Source of the DNA: Quillaja saponaria
Lineage: Eukaryota; Streptophyta; Magnoliopsida; Fabales; Quillajaceae
DNA: 64,000 nt
Reading direction: 5' to 3'
Assembly (NCBI GenBank): GCA_029379385.1
Contig: CM055617.1
Location: 7,254,001-7,318,000, forward strand
Below, one piece after another: positions 45,801 to 57,901 of this stretch; positions within the stretch are counted from its first letter, which is position 1; each line of letters starts with the position of its first letter. The position numbers and the translations under genes were made by a program. Below the pieces are notes generated by a model. The model ran no database searches. It was not told the DNA's origin and saw only the letters and a program-made list of their open reading frames with translations.

Positions 45801-48705
45801 TTTCATTCATCATTTATTTCTAAATTTGAGACTATCATTAAGATTTAGAATGAATGTCCTCTTTTCATAGAAAACACATGTGTTTTTTTTATTAATTTTA
45901 AATTATTTACAATTTTGATGCAGATAATAAATTTTTTTTAATTTAACATATCCTAGACGATGTGATGCATATCCTAAATTTTATAAATTGCCTTTTTCCC
46001 TTTTTGATGCATATCCGATATCCGCATCCACACACGTGCTTCATAGGTACCAACATAATTATCATGTTGTCCTTTTGTTTACGAGTTACACTTGCTGAAA
46101 ACTGTTGGCTCTATAATATGCCATATTTCTTTTTCATTCATATTCTTTCAAATTAGATCTGTATGAGACTGACACTCCTTTGTTCTTTCTGTCAGGTATA
46201 ATGCTATGATTTTTGAAGCTCTGACAACAATAAAAGATACTAATGGATCTGATGCAAATGCCATCTTTAGTTTTATTGAGGTCAGATGAAGATTTTTTGT
46301 TATTTACAATCCTTCAATACCTTCAGCTGTAAGTACTTATACTGAGTTGCCGCATTTTCTTGAATAGTTGGAAAATTTTGTTCTGGATTTTGACATGTAT
46401 TAGGATGTGAAGAAAATTGTGGCCAAGTTTGGCCTGTGATTCTTTCAACAGAAAATTAAATTGTCTGACTCCAGGGTCCCCAGGTCGGTCTTGCCAAGAG
46501 TGATTAACAAGCACACTAATTTCTTTGAGGGCAAAGGATGGTAGTAACTAGTAAGGACTTTCTGTCTAGGGGATAGAATAAAGATAAAGTTTATTTAAAT
46601 CTGTCTGGATTTGAAAAGTATTAGGGATGGAAAGAAAATTTATACCTGTATAACTTAGAAGTGACACTAGAAACAATATACAATGCACTTGGATGAAACC
46701 TGTCAACTTGATACAAATCTACAATCTTGAGTGAGTTTTCGTTTGTCACCATTATTGTCACTTAAGGTTTAGGGTGCAGTTTTGACATTATAAATATGTC
46801 CACATCTTGTGGCCACCATTCTTTCAAACAGCCAAGCCAGTTATCTGACGTCAGGATCCCAACTGTGTTTTGCAGAAAGCAAAAGACATAGACATTGAGG
46901 GCAGAACCAAGTCAGGACTTCTGTCTGGGATAGATAATGTTGATAATATCAGATAAAATAAAATTGAGGCATCTTTTGCCTTCTGATGACATTATGAACA
47001 TGAAATAATTTCTAGAGAAATTGAATGGAACTTTAAGCTTTTTTTTTTTTTCTTTTGTTATGAATATGCTGGATTGCTTTGCCTTTCCTGTTCTTGAAAG
47101 AAAAAGAAAGTATTCTCCAGTATAAAGTTTATCAAATTGGAGCTCCATGGGATGAAACTATCTTATTATGATGCTACAGCAAAGGAACGAAGTGCCTCCA
47201 AATTTCAGAAGGTTATTGAGTTCAAGGTTGAGAAGGCTTGTCGGGCAAGGGAAACTGGAAAAGGTGAACTGATTTATTTTGATGTTTTTTCTGGAAGTAT
47301 ATTGATTATAATCTTCTTTCATTCCAACTGTTGTCCCTTTCAGTACCTCTAGCTTTACTATTTGATAAAAAAACTGCTTTAATTAAATCCATGCACTAAA
47401 ACAAGAGAATTTTCTACCTATGGAAATTCACTTTCTTTTTGTATTATTCTGCATGGCTGCCTCAACTGTATGAGTGGTGTGCCTGATTGTACATTGTAAC
47501 TGTGGACTTCTTTCTTCTTCTTCTTCTTCTTTTTTTTTTTTTTTTTTTTTTTCTTCTTCTTCTTCTCTTTTGATGTTGTGTGCCATGTGCTTTTTAGGTC
47601 TCTAAATTGTGATAAAGGATTTCTCTCAAGCATAATGACATTGCCACACCATAGGAAAGAGAACTTTTATTTATTTATTTATTCCAAAGCTATTATCTTT
47701 CTTGATGCATTCTACATGATTGAGTTGGTTATATTGAATATCTGACAAATAATGTTTCTTGTATATTTTCCTTGACTTGTTTGGCCTTGGATGGGGTGGT
47801 GGGTTTCATAGGTTTGAAGTTTTAACACCTGATTTCTCACTCACCCAGTAAGGACCAATATTCTTGAGTTGGTTTCGGTTCGGGGCTATCCGGACATCAG
47901 ATTGTATTGTAACTCTGTTTAAGAAGTCTTGATCAGCTTTGTTAGTCCTTGATGCATTCTTTCTGGTTCTGTTTTTGCTTGATATGAATTATTTCACATA
48001 AACTGTCTACCCATTTTTGTACCACTCTGAACGCCACTCTGTAAAGTGGTTTTCTTATTTCTTATATGATGGTTACTTTAGTTGGAGCAAGTTTAGGATC
48101 TTTTCTGCACCCTTGTCATTGGGACAATGTTGGGTTGTACGTGGTGCCATATTTAGAGGCTATTGTGGTAATATGGTCATGACTTATGAAATATAATACT
48201 TATATGGGTCACTCAATAAATATTCTAAAGTAGAAACTTGGCGTCATTGTTGTGTGGTTTAAATGTTCTCATTTTTCTCATTACCATCCCTCTGCAGGTC
48301 CAAAATTGTTACAAGATAAAAAAAGACACCTTGTTAGGAACGAGAACACCTGCACCAAAACAGAAGGATGTCAGGCCTCGGCAATCACCAACTTCTGGGT
48401 TATTGACTTCTAATGTAACAGTGAAGGATGCAGCTAATACTGCTGCCTGTAGGGTTGCTGACGCAGAATACAAATCTTATTTGGCTGCTGATGCCGTCAG
48501 GGATGCAGAAAGAACCTCCAAGTTGTCAGAAGATACTCATTCAATGTTACAGCTACTGAACAAGATCTGGGAACGCTGTATTGTTAAAAAATAGACATTT
48601 CCTACTTAATTGCCTTATTTATAGTTGCACTCCATTGCTAAATCAAATAACCATTGTTTCTGTGTTGGTGCAGGTTCTCGAGGTGAAGTTGTCCTCTTGG
48701 CATAG
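42846..48705 (+). CDS. Telomere repeat-binding factor, single-Myb-histone (TRB) type
   Basis: Nuclear protein that binds telomeric repeats and telo-boxes and, in Arabidopsis, links to telomerase and PRC2. Six exons: 42846-42995, 44298-44509, 46196-46280, 47180-47263, 48298-48577 and 48674-48705, giving 280 residues, normal for the family. The N-terminal Myb domain (residues 1 to about 58) has [26 protein letters not shown] and the telobox-type motif NIDLKDKWRNLS. The linker is Pro/Ser/Asp-rich. The linker-histone H1/H5-like domain starts [20 protein letters not shown] and continues [19 protein letters not shown]; a coiled coil follows ([19 protein letters not shown] to [18 protein letters not shown]). 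Exon 4 must be read in the EVPPNFRR frame; a longer ORF in another frame there is a shadow. The last exon adds only SRGEVVLLA, the conserved family terminus. Confidence 0.95.
45098..46054. mobile_element. Non-autonomous hAT-like DNA transposon in TRB intron 2
   Basis: The element spans 45106-46046 (941 bp) and is flanked by a perfect 8-bp target duplication GTACCAAC at 45098-45105 and 46047-46054. Terminal repeats are short and imperfect: left CTGGGAAGCAC, reverse complement of right CTATGAAGCAC (9 of 11). Sub-terminal sequence on both sides carries ggatat/gatacg-like motifs. No transposase ORF is present. The 8-bp duplication favours hAT over MULE (9 bp). Confidence 0.75.
47507..47567 (+). 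repeat. (TTC)n - poly-T - (TTC)n microsatellite in TRB intron 4
   Basis: A T-run of about 22 bases is flanked on both sides by CTT triplets; its length is likely to vary. Confidence 0.9.
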
Positions 48706-50879
48706 GTTGGAAACATCAAATAAATCTTTATATTTGGATCTTGCATGTAAATTCGTTGCTCCAGAGGAATGCTTTTACTTTTTTCATGTCTCTGCATTTT
48801 GTTTATTCTATTCACATCAGAAGTAATGTTTCTTTGAGGTGGTAGAAATCAGAATGCAGATTCTTTATATTGTCAAATCCTTGATGAAAATATCAGTTTA
48901 ATTATTTTTACATCAGACGTGGTGGGAATAATTTGGCACTACTGTAATAAGTTGATACTGTCTCCAGGTTGGATCTCAGCATGCACAAATATCTATTCAG
49001 TGTAGTTGCCTGGCTGCAAGTGATATTTTGCTTTAATTTTTTTCTTTCCTGAGCTACCTATTTGGCAATAAAAATGAACGAAAACTGATTTAAAGGTTTT
49101 AGCTTCTTCTTTGATAATGTATGTGATTCCAGTTATTCAAATTCAAAGAAGCCTAGGTATGGTTCATGGGTGACGATCTTCGAATGCCATTTTCACTTTC
49201 TTTTACTTAATTTAAAAAAAAAATTAATTAATCCAACCTCTCCTGGATTTTGTTGTTATTATATGAATCACTTTTCTATTTTTAAAATTTATAAATACTT
49301 TTCACGAAGTTTAAAATTAAGAAAAAATATCTACAATATTTTTAGTGTATTCTTATCAAGAAACAAGTATAATTTTTAAATTGCTTATCCAAATAATTAT
49401 AACACATTATTCAACTGAAAATGCTATATAAATGAAAACCTAACTAATTATCATTTCTAAAATGCATTTAGTAAGAATAACTATAGAATTTTATAAACAT
49501 CGTTTTCATTAATTTTATATTTTTTAATTTGATCATAATTTTAGAAATGCTGAGTGGCTAATATTTTATTTTAAGTAAATAACATCATGTAATAATTTAG
49601 TCTATATAATGTATCTCCTGATATTACGCTGTAAGGGTATTTTAGGAATTTTATTAATTTTTTAAAGATTGGATTAAGTTGTAACTTGTCTTTTTAGTTC
49701 AGGAAAAGTATATGTAAATTTTAAAAATAGAGAAAATTTTCATGTAATATCAATATAATTAGAGGGAGATTGTAGCAGTTTATTTTTTTGGGGCACAACC
49801 ACTTTTTTACTTGCTACTTTCATTGAAAATTATGTCAACTCTAAACTTGCAGGCAGGAAGCTGTTGCTAATTGCGCTATCAAGTTAAGCATTATTGATAG
49901 TTGGTACTATGGATAAGTTTTTGTGAAGCATTATTTGTAGGCTTTCTGTTGTTTAGCTTTGATGAAGAACTCAATAGGGGTAAGAGTATGTATACCAAAT
50001 AAAAGAAAAGGCATGTCTGCAATTGCACCAACTCAAATTGTTAATATCATGTATTGGTTCACTTGGTATCTAAAAGAAAATACGGTATGGACAGATCCCC
50101 AGCTGTAGTATTTTTTATTTCGTATGGAATTTTTTTTGAAAATCTTATCTGCAGGTACTGCTTATGTTCTATGAACTCATCAGATTCCAGCTATGCTTTA
50201 CACTTGTAATTGAAAATATAGCAAATTAGAAAGATGATTCTTGTTAACAAATTCCACAACCAAGAATCCAGAGGCTTTGTCTGGTGCTAGTGCCTAATAT
50301 GAAGCTTCAGGCAATCAGGCTCCAAACCAGCTATGTTAAAACAGCAAGACAGTATACACTAGTGCAGAATTCATTGATGCATGTAAATTTCTACTCAAAG
50401 GCTTGCTTTTGTTACAGCTTCTGAACTTTGCCCTTTTTACATGGGACAGTAACAAGGAGAGATTTCACGTCTTTAACGAAGGAAACACAAATCAGAGATC
50501 TGTTAACCTTCAAGTCTCTCCCTGCTTCTATCTTTGCCTACCTAAGAATTTCTCCCAATAAAAGTAGCCAAACAGTAGCATCGTTCAAGCCATATCCACA
50601 ATGAATAGAGAAAGACAAGATATAGTTATGAAACGTTGAAGTAGCATTGAGTAAGACTAAAGATAAGAAAAGAATTGCAAACAGGACTCGAATCTTCTTC
50701 TAGTCCTAGCAACCATACTAGACTGACACTTCATGGAAGTGGAAAAAGTTTGTTTGTTTAAATGGCAAATAAAAACTGAAGTCTAATCACATAAGTAACC
50801 TTAAGATAAAAATTTATCAGAAAATTTTCACCAAAATAATACTTGCAATTCTTGCTATAATCAACTTTCAAAGAGCAGT
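48706..50879. other. Spacer between convergent TRB and NMT1 genes
   Basis: Starts with the TRB 3' UTR and ends with the NMT1 3' UTR (about 50600-50879). The middle (49190-49800) is AT-rich. No additional gene recognised. Confidence 0.5.
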
Positions 50880-52184
50880 CTATAAGAGCACAAGCCCAAG
50901 CTCTGATGGATTCAATGCATGCCTTATTCGGTAGTTGTAAAGATAATAGTGAAGTTTCCCATCACCTGGCCCAAATTTCAGTTCTTTCAAGAAACATTCA
51001 TTTTGCATAACATCCAGTGCATTGAAAACGTCATAGTCCTTTCGTTTTGCCACAATGAGAGCATCATTCATCAATTGAAGCAAAGGTGTCTTTGTTGAGA
51101 CGTTATAATAGGAATATGCTGCCTTCAGAGTAGAATAATTTTGATTGCCAAGAATGGATGAAGGAAGTGTGTAAAAACTGCAAAAGTCAGTGATCTCTTG
51201 GGTTTCAGGACCTTCAACCAGGTAACTATCAATAACATTCTCCTTTGGAAGAAGCCAATGCTCCACATCATTTTCATCAAAGTCAGGTGCAACAATAAAC
51301 TGGCTTAAATAATTTCTCAGGAGCCTTGTAACTGCTGGAATGTCATGGAGTTCCATCTTTCTGAACCCTGGGGTGACTGTTGACTCCGGTAACTTGTAAA
51401 GCTTGATTGTTCGACTCATTGTCATTCTCGCCCCAAGCCGGGAGAACCCAACATCAATAAGCTTCTTAGGATTTAAAGACCGATGCCAGTATTGGCAAGT
51501 TGATATCGGTGTTGGAAGAATCACTCCAGCAGTATAGCCTGCCTGCCATATATTCTCCAAGTGAACCCTTCTGGTAACCTCTTTGATCATGACAGGTGCA
51601 AGCCTCTTTGATCTAAGCTTCTTATGAACACACAGGAAATTAATCTCTGCCATGTTAACAACCTCATCACGAACCCGGATTCTTGCAGGGATACCTGTGA
51701 TGAAGGCAACCAACTTCTTGGAACTTTTAACCCGGACACCAATATGCCAACTCCTGAAATAACCTGGAGGGTGAAGAGCCCAATGAAGAAATTCCTTCGA
51801 GTAGTTAAATCTGAACATGTTTTCATCGTCCTCAACATAGTTATTAGTAAGAAGGACATAAACCTCATTGCACACCTCTTCAGAGTTCATGTCACAAGTG
51901 ACCCATTCATAGAGGTTAGGAAGGTTGTATGGCTCTTGTTTGACATCAGATATGGGAGTTGCAGGTTCAATAGGTCCTTCAGGTAAATTAGTGGCCCCCA
52001 GATCCTTGAACTGCCCAACTGGTTGTGTTTCCCAAAACTTATGTCTTTTTTCAAGGGCAAGTGATTCTTGTACCTTTTGTGCTAGAGCATCCAGAGCAAG
52101 ATCACTTTCAGAAGGTGCATTTCCGTCTGGGTGGGGATTTTGAGTTTCTTCAGGCGATCCAGAGGATGTATTACTATCAACCAT
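50880..52184 (-). CDS. NMT1: Glycylpeptide N-tetradecanoyltransferase 1 (N-myristoyltransferase)
   Basis: Transfers myristate from myristoyl-CoA to the N-terminal glycine of target proteins, in the cytosol and on ribosomes. One uninterrupted coding exon of 434 residues, the same size as plant NMT1. The start is the ATG at 52184 (MVDSNTSSGSPEETQN); the frame is open upstream but without another ATG. After a variable acidic N-terminus come KFWETQPVGQFKD and EWVTCDMNSEEVCNEVY, the signature EINFLCVHKKLRSKRLAPVM, then GVILPTPISTCQYWHRSLNP. The second fold half has FDENDVEHWLLP and TDFCSFYTLPSSI. The second signature is LKFGPGDGKLHYYLYNYR, and the protein ends ELGLVLL, whose terminal Leu carboxylate acts as catalytic base in the family. 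Complete and apparently functional. A 5' leader intron lies upstream. Confidence 0.97.
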   Translation of the reverse strand: MVDSNTSSGSPEETQNPHPDGNAPSESDLALDALAQKVQESLALEKRHKFWETQPVGQFKDLGATNLPEGPIEPATPISDVKQEPYNLPNLYEWVTCDMNSEEVCNEVYVLLTNNYVEDDENMFRFNYSKEFLHWALHPPGYFRSWHIGVRVKSSKKLVAFITGIPARIRVRDEVVNMAEINFLCVHKKLRSKRLAPVMIKEVTRRVHLENIWQAGYTAGVILPTPISTCQYWHRSLNPKKLIDVGFSRLGARMTMSRTIKLYKLPESTVTPGFRKMELHDIPAVTRLLRNYLSQFIVAPDFDENDVEHWLLPKENVIDSYLVEGPETQEITDFCSFYTLPSSILGNQNYSTLKAAYSYYNVSTKTPLLQLMNDALIVAKRKDYDVFNALDVMQNECFLKELKFGPGDGKLHYYLYNYRIRHALNPSELGLVLL

Positions 52185-52288
52185 TTGAAATATTTCCAGA
52201 TGGAATCTAAAAGGCAACAAAAAATATTTCTTAAATCAAATCACCACTTCAAAATTTTACTCTAACTGGATGGAAGCAGAAAACGAAC

Positions 52289-53392
52289 CTGTTTTGATGA
52301 TATTAGATGGAAAAGTTCAGAAAAAGTTGTCTTAGATTTCTTCTTAGGACAGAAATCTCCACTCAAATGCTCCAATAAAACTATGTTTGACTTAGTTGAA
52401 GTTATTACGTTGCTTGAACATGTCTAGTGTAATTTGGCCATATAATTCTCTAACCACTTGTTTCCTTATGTGCCCAAAGTCCTTTGAACTTGTTATACTT
52501 TTCAAAATCAATAAGCAGTTGGTTTGAGAATTTGATCAATTCTCTCTGTATGAGCAAGCTCCGTGTTCTCTAATATGTAAAATATAAGGTTTTTAATAGT
52601 CTTGGCATTGAAACTCATTCTAGTCTGAATTTATTTGTGACATAATCTTTAGAACATACTTTTATTTTATCAATAAACTTGTTCTAATTCTCATGTTATA
52701 ACCCACGTTATGAAGAGCTGCACTTTTCTTCTTGTTGTTCTTGCTCCTATCAAGTTGACAAGGTATAATTTTTCAGCCAGTAGAGTGACCATTTTATAAC
52801 ACTTAAGTAAGCTAATATAGTAAACAATTCTAAGTTAATGATGACGATGGATTACATTTGATGATCTTTATGTCTCATTGCTTTCTCCTATAATAAACAA
52901 TTCTAAGTTAATGTTAACAAGCTTACTAACTCCTTAACCCATTAACTGCAAGACAATGGGCAATCCTTTTGCTACTATTTGGTTGCTTAGCAATTGATAT
53001 TGAATAAAAGACGTTTTTATCCAGCAATTACTGTTACCAGAAAAACCTCACCCACTCAAGCCACCAAATATTTCCGAATTGACTAAATACCCAATAACTC
53101 AAAAGTCCAAATTCAAGAGCCCATTACATTCCTTTTCTAATTTCCTAGAAAAGAGCAACAGATGTCAAATCAGGCTAATGACGGATGGTAAAATATGTAG
53201 AGTTTACAAAGAAAAAAATCGGATCAACAACGCTTTCCATACACACAACAAAAACAAAAAAAAAAAAAAAACAAACAAATCAGAGACGCAGATTTAGCTA
53301 ACCCAACAAAATTTCACTGAATTAGGACCCGAATTTCAACACTACCATCAACCTACAATTAGCAGATGCATATAAAAGATAGAAACATGTAC
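52289..53392 (-). other. Leader intron of NMT1 (predicted)
   Basis: On the minus strand a good donor (GAGCAG|GTACAT, exon end 53393) and acceptor (AAAACAG|GTTCG, exon start 52288) frame an 1104-bp intron between a probable first non-coding exon (up to about 53560) and the coding exon. Plant NMT genes often have such leader introns. The frame through the first exon has no ATG, so no upstream ORF is claimed. Confidence 0.5.
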
Positions 53393-53567
53393 CTGCTCCT
53401 GGTATTGTATTGTTCGACAATGAGCGAGGGACAGAAAACTTGGGTATATGGAGTAGCTTTGCTAGGGAGCTAGGTTGAATCTCATCGGATTCGGATCTGC
53501 GACAAGGAGATGAAGAAAGGAGGCCAGCGCTGAAGAGGGAGAGGGAAGACTTACTTAAACTTGCCAC

Positions 53568-56500
53568 TTTATGATTACAAATTTACTTCTTTACCCTTTA
53601 CAAAATTCTCCAATGAGTAACTAGTTAGGCAATAATATCCTCACTGTTTTGGTCCGAAATTACAACAGCTTTTAGTTAAGCATTCTAAAAATTCTCTCGG
53701 TCGATTTTTATATTCAAAATTTTCAATTAAATTTTATTCTTCGATTTATATGTTAAGAATTTATAAAATAATCACACTTGATATAAAAATAATAATATAC
53801 ATAAATTATTTTTTATATTTTATAAAAAAAATTGATCATTTTACCATTAAATTATGTAAAATTATTTTATTTATGCATAATATAGGAATGAAAAAAATAT
53901 ACTTGAATGAAAAAATTTTAGATAATTTGGATGACTAAATTGATCAAAAATATTTCTAGATGACTAAATTAAAAATTAAGATAATCTTGATGGACTTAAA
54001 TTATTCTTTATTTTTTTAATTATAATTGAGTTTTAAATTATATTGTGGATATTGTTTGGATGAATTACTTAAATTTAAGAAATAATTGTTTAAAATTTAT
54101 GTTAACAATTAACAAATTAATTATTTTATTATTAAGATTACCAAAAGGGTAAAAAATGATTATGTTCTCTCTTATTTGATATCTTTTTTATTTTGATTAA
54201 AAAAATGAAAAATTTTCTTAAGTGTTAGAACAATCCTTAGAAATTTAATTTTGTTATCATGTCCGTACCAATCACAAAAATATAATTATTGCAGTGTTTT
54301 TATCACTTAAATATCGGATAGGTGGCACTTGGCTAGACTTGGTTTGATAATTTTTTTTTTTGAGAGTGTTTATTCTTATGAAATGCATGAGTCAATTTTT
54401 GTATGTTTGGTAAAAAAAAGCTAAGAGTGCTTTTGTCCTAGGATTTTAAAAGGTTGAGATATTTTTTAAAACACCTCAATAAATACTTTTAAAAGCTGGC
54501 TTCTGTTTTCAAATATTTAAAAGTCTAATATAATCTTATTTTTTAATTAAAAAAAAGACAACATTACTAAACCAAACCTAATTTTGTAGCTTCTACTTAT
54601 TAAAAATATTTTTTACATTATTTTACCAAACACTATTGTTGTACCTTTTTAAAAGCAACTCTAAGAGAGTTAAAAAAGTATAGTATCTCTAAAAAAGCCA
54701 CATCATTACCAGGTACTTATGCTTATGAAAAGCATAAATCAATTTTTTCATATTTAGTAGAAAAAAGAAAGTTTGGGTGCTTCTGCTCTTGGTTTTCAAA
54801 AGTCATAATTGCTTTAAAAGTAGCTCAATGGGTGTTTTTAAAAGTTGGTTAAAGTGCTTTTAAAAGCTAACTTTTGCTTTAAAAATTTAAAAACTAATAT
54901 AACCTTATTTTTTAATAATAATAAAAAAAAACATAACATTACCAAATCAAACCTAATTTAGCTTGGTTCTATTTATTGAAAGCAATTTCTATGTTATTTT
55001 ACCAAACACTGCTACTGTGACTTTTTAGAAGTGCTTGAAGAGAATCAGAACAACACAATACTTTTCAAAAAGTCACAATATTACCAAACCAAGTCTTATT
55101 CAAATTTAAAATATTTAATTAAAAAGTTTTAGATACCAAATCTTATTAAAATTAAAGAGATATAATATTTTTATGAATAAAGGAATAAGTACCCCTAAAA
55201 CATGAATGATCGAAAAGAAACTCTATCATAAATATATTATAAATAACAAACAAAAAAAAGAGTGGTTAAAACTATCATTTTTATTATTATTTTGAAGAAT
55301 GGTGTTCTACCTATAATTGATTTTTCATTTTCAACACATATACATGCTTCAAGGAAAGTGTTATTCCATCAGAATAACTTTATAAGAAAGTAAAGGATAT
55401 CTTTGGTCAATCATGAAAATCAAAATTAATTATAGGTAGGAAAAAAAAAAAAGGCTTTAACCATATATATCTAGAGTTGTATATATGAAAGAGAGTAAAA
55501 GGACTATTTAAGTGATGAATATTATCATATCAGTGCTTCTAATCAATGACATATACAAAACACAGCAAAGTGAGTTTTACAGTTTGAGATTAATTAATTA
55601 ATTAACTTTGTCCCCTTGCTAATTAGAGATTCAAAGCTCCCAAAATTAAATGACTTTTACCTTATTTTATAAATAATTTCTCCAATATTGTGATGGTGAT
55701 TATCAATATATATATATATCTCTGTTATTTTGGTTTACATGTTCCCAATTCATTATAATTTGGTCAAAATTAGTCTTCTCCCTTCTATTTCTATTTCAAA
55801 AAAAAAAAAAAAAAAATGAAGGATGATTTGCAAAATCCAGAATTAGCAGTTGCTATATATTGTACAATTAATATAATTTCATTATTATTATTATGACTGA
55901 TATTGTTAATATTTGTAATAGTTATAGGGAGTTGATAAATGGAGGTGAGATGCTTGTTAATAAAAAAAGTTTTTTTTTTTTTTTTGGCGTCCAAGTTCTT
56001 GCACGAAGTGTTTTGGCTTCGTGTCAATGTCCTACTTATGAGGAAGATGTACAAACATTAAGATTACCCTTTTAAAATAAATTTACTAAGATTCACATCA
56101 TTTAAATGTTTTTTTTTTTGTCGGATTCAATTTATTCCATTATCGTTATATTTGTTATATCTACTATACTACAGGCTAGATTCGTTATCCGTTATATAAC
56201 TTATTCATTGTCTTTGTCGTTTTTGCTAGATTTACTATGAATGTATTTTTTGGTGTCGGATTCATTTTATTTTCTTATCATTATAATCAATATTGGTTGC
56301 GTGTTTGATTTGTTATTAATTATCCATTATATTTGTAAATATTATATTTTTCATTTATTCTTTGCCTGAAATGCAAATTTCTTAAGTGATGATATCTATT
56401 ATCAAAATCTTTATTTAATTTGTACATATGATAGAACATTTAATTTTATGTATATATATCACTTCAGTTTTCTTTATCAATAGTAGTGTGTATCATTAAT

Positions 56501-57194
56501 TAGATGAAACAACATTTTAAGGCTAAGGCATGACCAGCCTATGTCAATCACCACCTATTTTTCTAAAAGAGAATGCATTAATTTCAATTTAACATCTCTT
56601 TGATATATATATAATTAATTAATTAATCACTTCATTTTTTAAGAAGATATCTAATCACTAAATTGAAAGATAGATAGTAAAATCTTTCACCAAAAGGTAT
56701 ACATCTATACATTATGTAAGCAATTTGACTTGTAATCAACAAAGAAGTTTAGTTTGAATTTTGATCAAAATTTCTTCAAAATACATGAAGAAACAAAATT
56801 TAGTAACAAATTCATATATCTAGTTTAGTTTTATGGATCCAGATTGATCATAATCATTCAAAGATGCTTTAAACTTTTTCTCACAATTTCCATGTTTGCT
56901 GATCATTCTCACATATCGAGCAGAAAACATGCTTATCTCCATAGAAAGATAAAAGGGAATCAAAACTGAAACAAGAAAAAACAACATAACATTGATTACT
57001 AGCAAACAAGGATAATACATCATTTTTTTTTGACCCGTTTCAATTCAAAGAAATGAAACTGATGAAAGCACAAAAACCAGAAAAAGACATGCACTTAGGC
57101 AGTTCAGTTACACCCTAGACAAAAAAAAAAAAAACCCTAAAAACACTACTCTAAGCCCTCCATTTTCCCCAAAAGAAACACAGAAAGGATTTCA
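53568..57194. other. AT-rich spacer between NMT1 promoter and ZF-HD copy 2
   Basis: Contains the MITE dimer (54336-55095). The remainder is AT-rich with A- and T-runs (about 55798-55816, 55971-55986), a few TTAA/TAAT simple repeats and the 3' UTR of the ZF-HD gene near 57020-57194. No other gene recognised. Confidence 0.5.
54336..55095. mobile_element. Head-to-tail dimer of a Tourist-like MITE
   Basis: The outer ends are inverted repeats: left GACTTGGTTTGATAAT at 54336, reverse complement of right GACTTGGTTTGGTAAT ending at 55095 (15 of 16). Inside are two similar units of about 360-380 bp. Each begins cttatgaaa-gcat-a-tcaattttt and ends ttaccaaacact-, then a ttttta-aagc / aagt-ac segment. 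They join near 54708-54714, where both internal termini are partly lost. Flanks CTA and TTA would fit a 3-bp target site of PIF/Harbinger type. Confidence 0.65.
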
Positions 57195-57806
57195 TCAAAC
57201 AGCTGCACCACCACTAGTACCAGCGTTCTGGTCACCAATCTGACGACGGTTATTTCGGAGCCAAACCATAAACACTCTTCGCTCGATTCCTAACTCTTCA
57301 CAGAAGTCTTCAATCGCTTGATGCTCATGTCTCTGGTATTTCCAACCTAACCTAGTTGCAAATGCAGCCAGCCTTGTCTTCTGCTCGTCTGTGAACATGG
57401 TTTTCTTCCTTTTAATTCTTGGTGCTAGCCCGGGTTCTGTCCTCCTAACACCACCACCACAACCACCAGCCTGCTGTCCACCACCACCACTATGATTCGC
57501 TTGTTGGATTGCCGCCAGGGCAGGGGCAGGGACAGGGACAGGCGCAACATTGTTAACAAAAGTATTGACATGGAAAATAGGAGTGTAAATGATCTCCGGG
57601 CGATGAAAGTTTCTATGACATCCACAGGCAGCACATGTCAAGGCTTCTTTGGTACCATCCTCATGACCAGCTTTGAGAAACTCTAAACACCCATCTAGGG
57701 AAAAATTGCCAAGAGCGACTCCATAGTTACGTCTACATTCTTTGAACACCATTATTTGTTCAAATGTTGCAGGGACAGAGCTGATTGGAGTGGGAGACTT
57801 AGGCAT
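57195..57806 (-). CDS. ZF-HD homeobox transcription factor, copy 2 (divergent)
   Basis: Second zinc finger-homeodomain protein, single exon, 203 residues, ATG at 57806 (MPKSPTPISSVPATFEQIMV). The finger is at residues about 21-70: FKECRRNYGVALGNFSLDGC, then LTCAACGCHRNFHRPEI. As in copy 1, the family His after Asn is replaced by Tyr (RNYG). A Pro/Ala/Gly-rich linker follows. The homeodomain is at about 131-190 (MFTDEQKTRLAAFATRLGWK, DFCEELGIERRVF, MVWLRNNRRQ). It is closer to copy 1 in finger layout and start region than in the linker. The pair is separated by TRB and NMT1 and lies in the same orientation, suggesting an old local duplication. Confidence 0.92.
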   Translation of the reverse strand: MPKSPTPISSVPATFEQIMVFKECRRNYGVALGNFSLDGCLEFLKAGHEDGTKEALTCAACGCHRNFHRPEIIYTPIFHVNTFVNNVAPVPVPAPALAAIQQANHSGGGGQQAGGCGGGVRRTEPGLAPRIKRKKTMFTDEQKTRLAAFATRLGWKYQRHEHQAIEDFCEELGIERRVFMVWLRNNRRQIGDQNAGTSGGAAV

Positions 57807-57901
57807 TGTCGAGGCCTAGAGGAAGATGAGAGGGAGATGGTGGATGGCTTTTTTTTTTTTTTCTTCTTCTTCTTGATGTGTTGTGTATTGCAAGTGAAAG
57901 A

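Noticed and set aside
51587..52210. ORFs in both strands over NMT1
   Set aside because: Shadows of the 434-residue NMT frame.
53322..53567. Open frame in the NMT1 first exon that could be an upstream ORF
   Set aside because: The frame begins with GTG, not ATG, and no ATG occurs before the splice donor.
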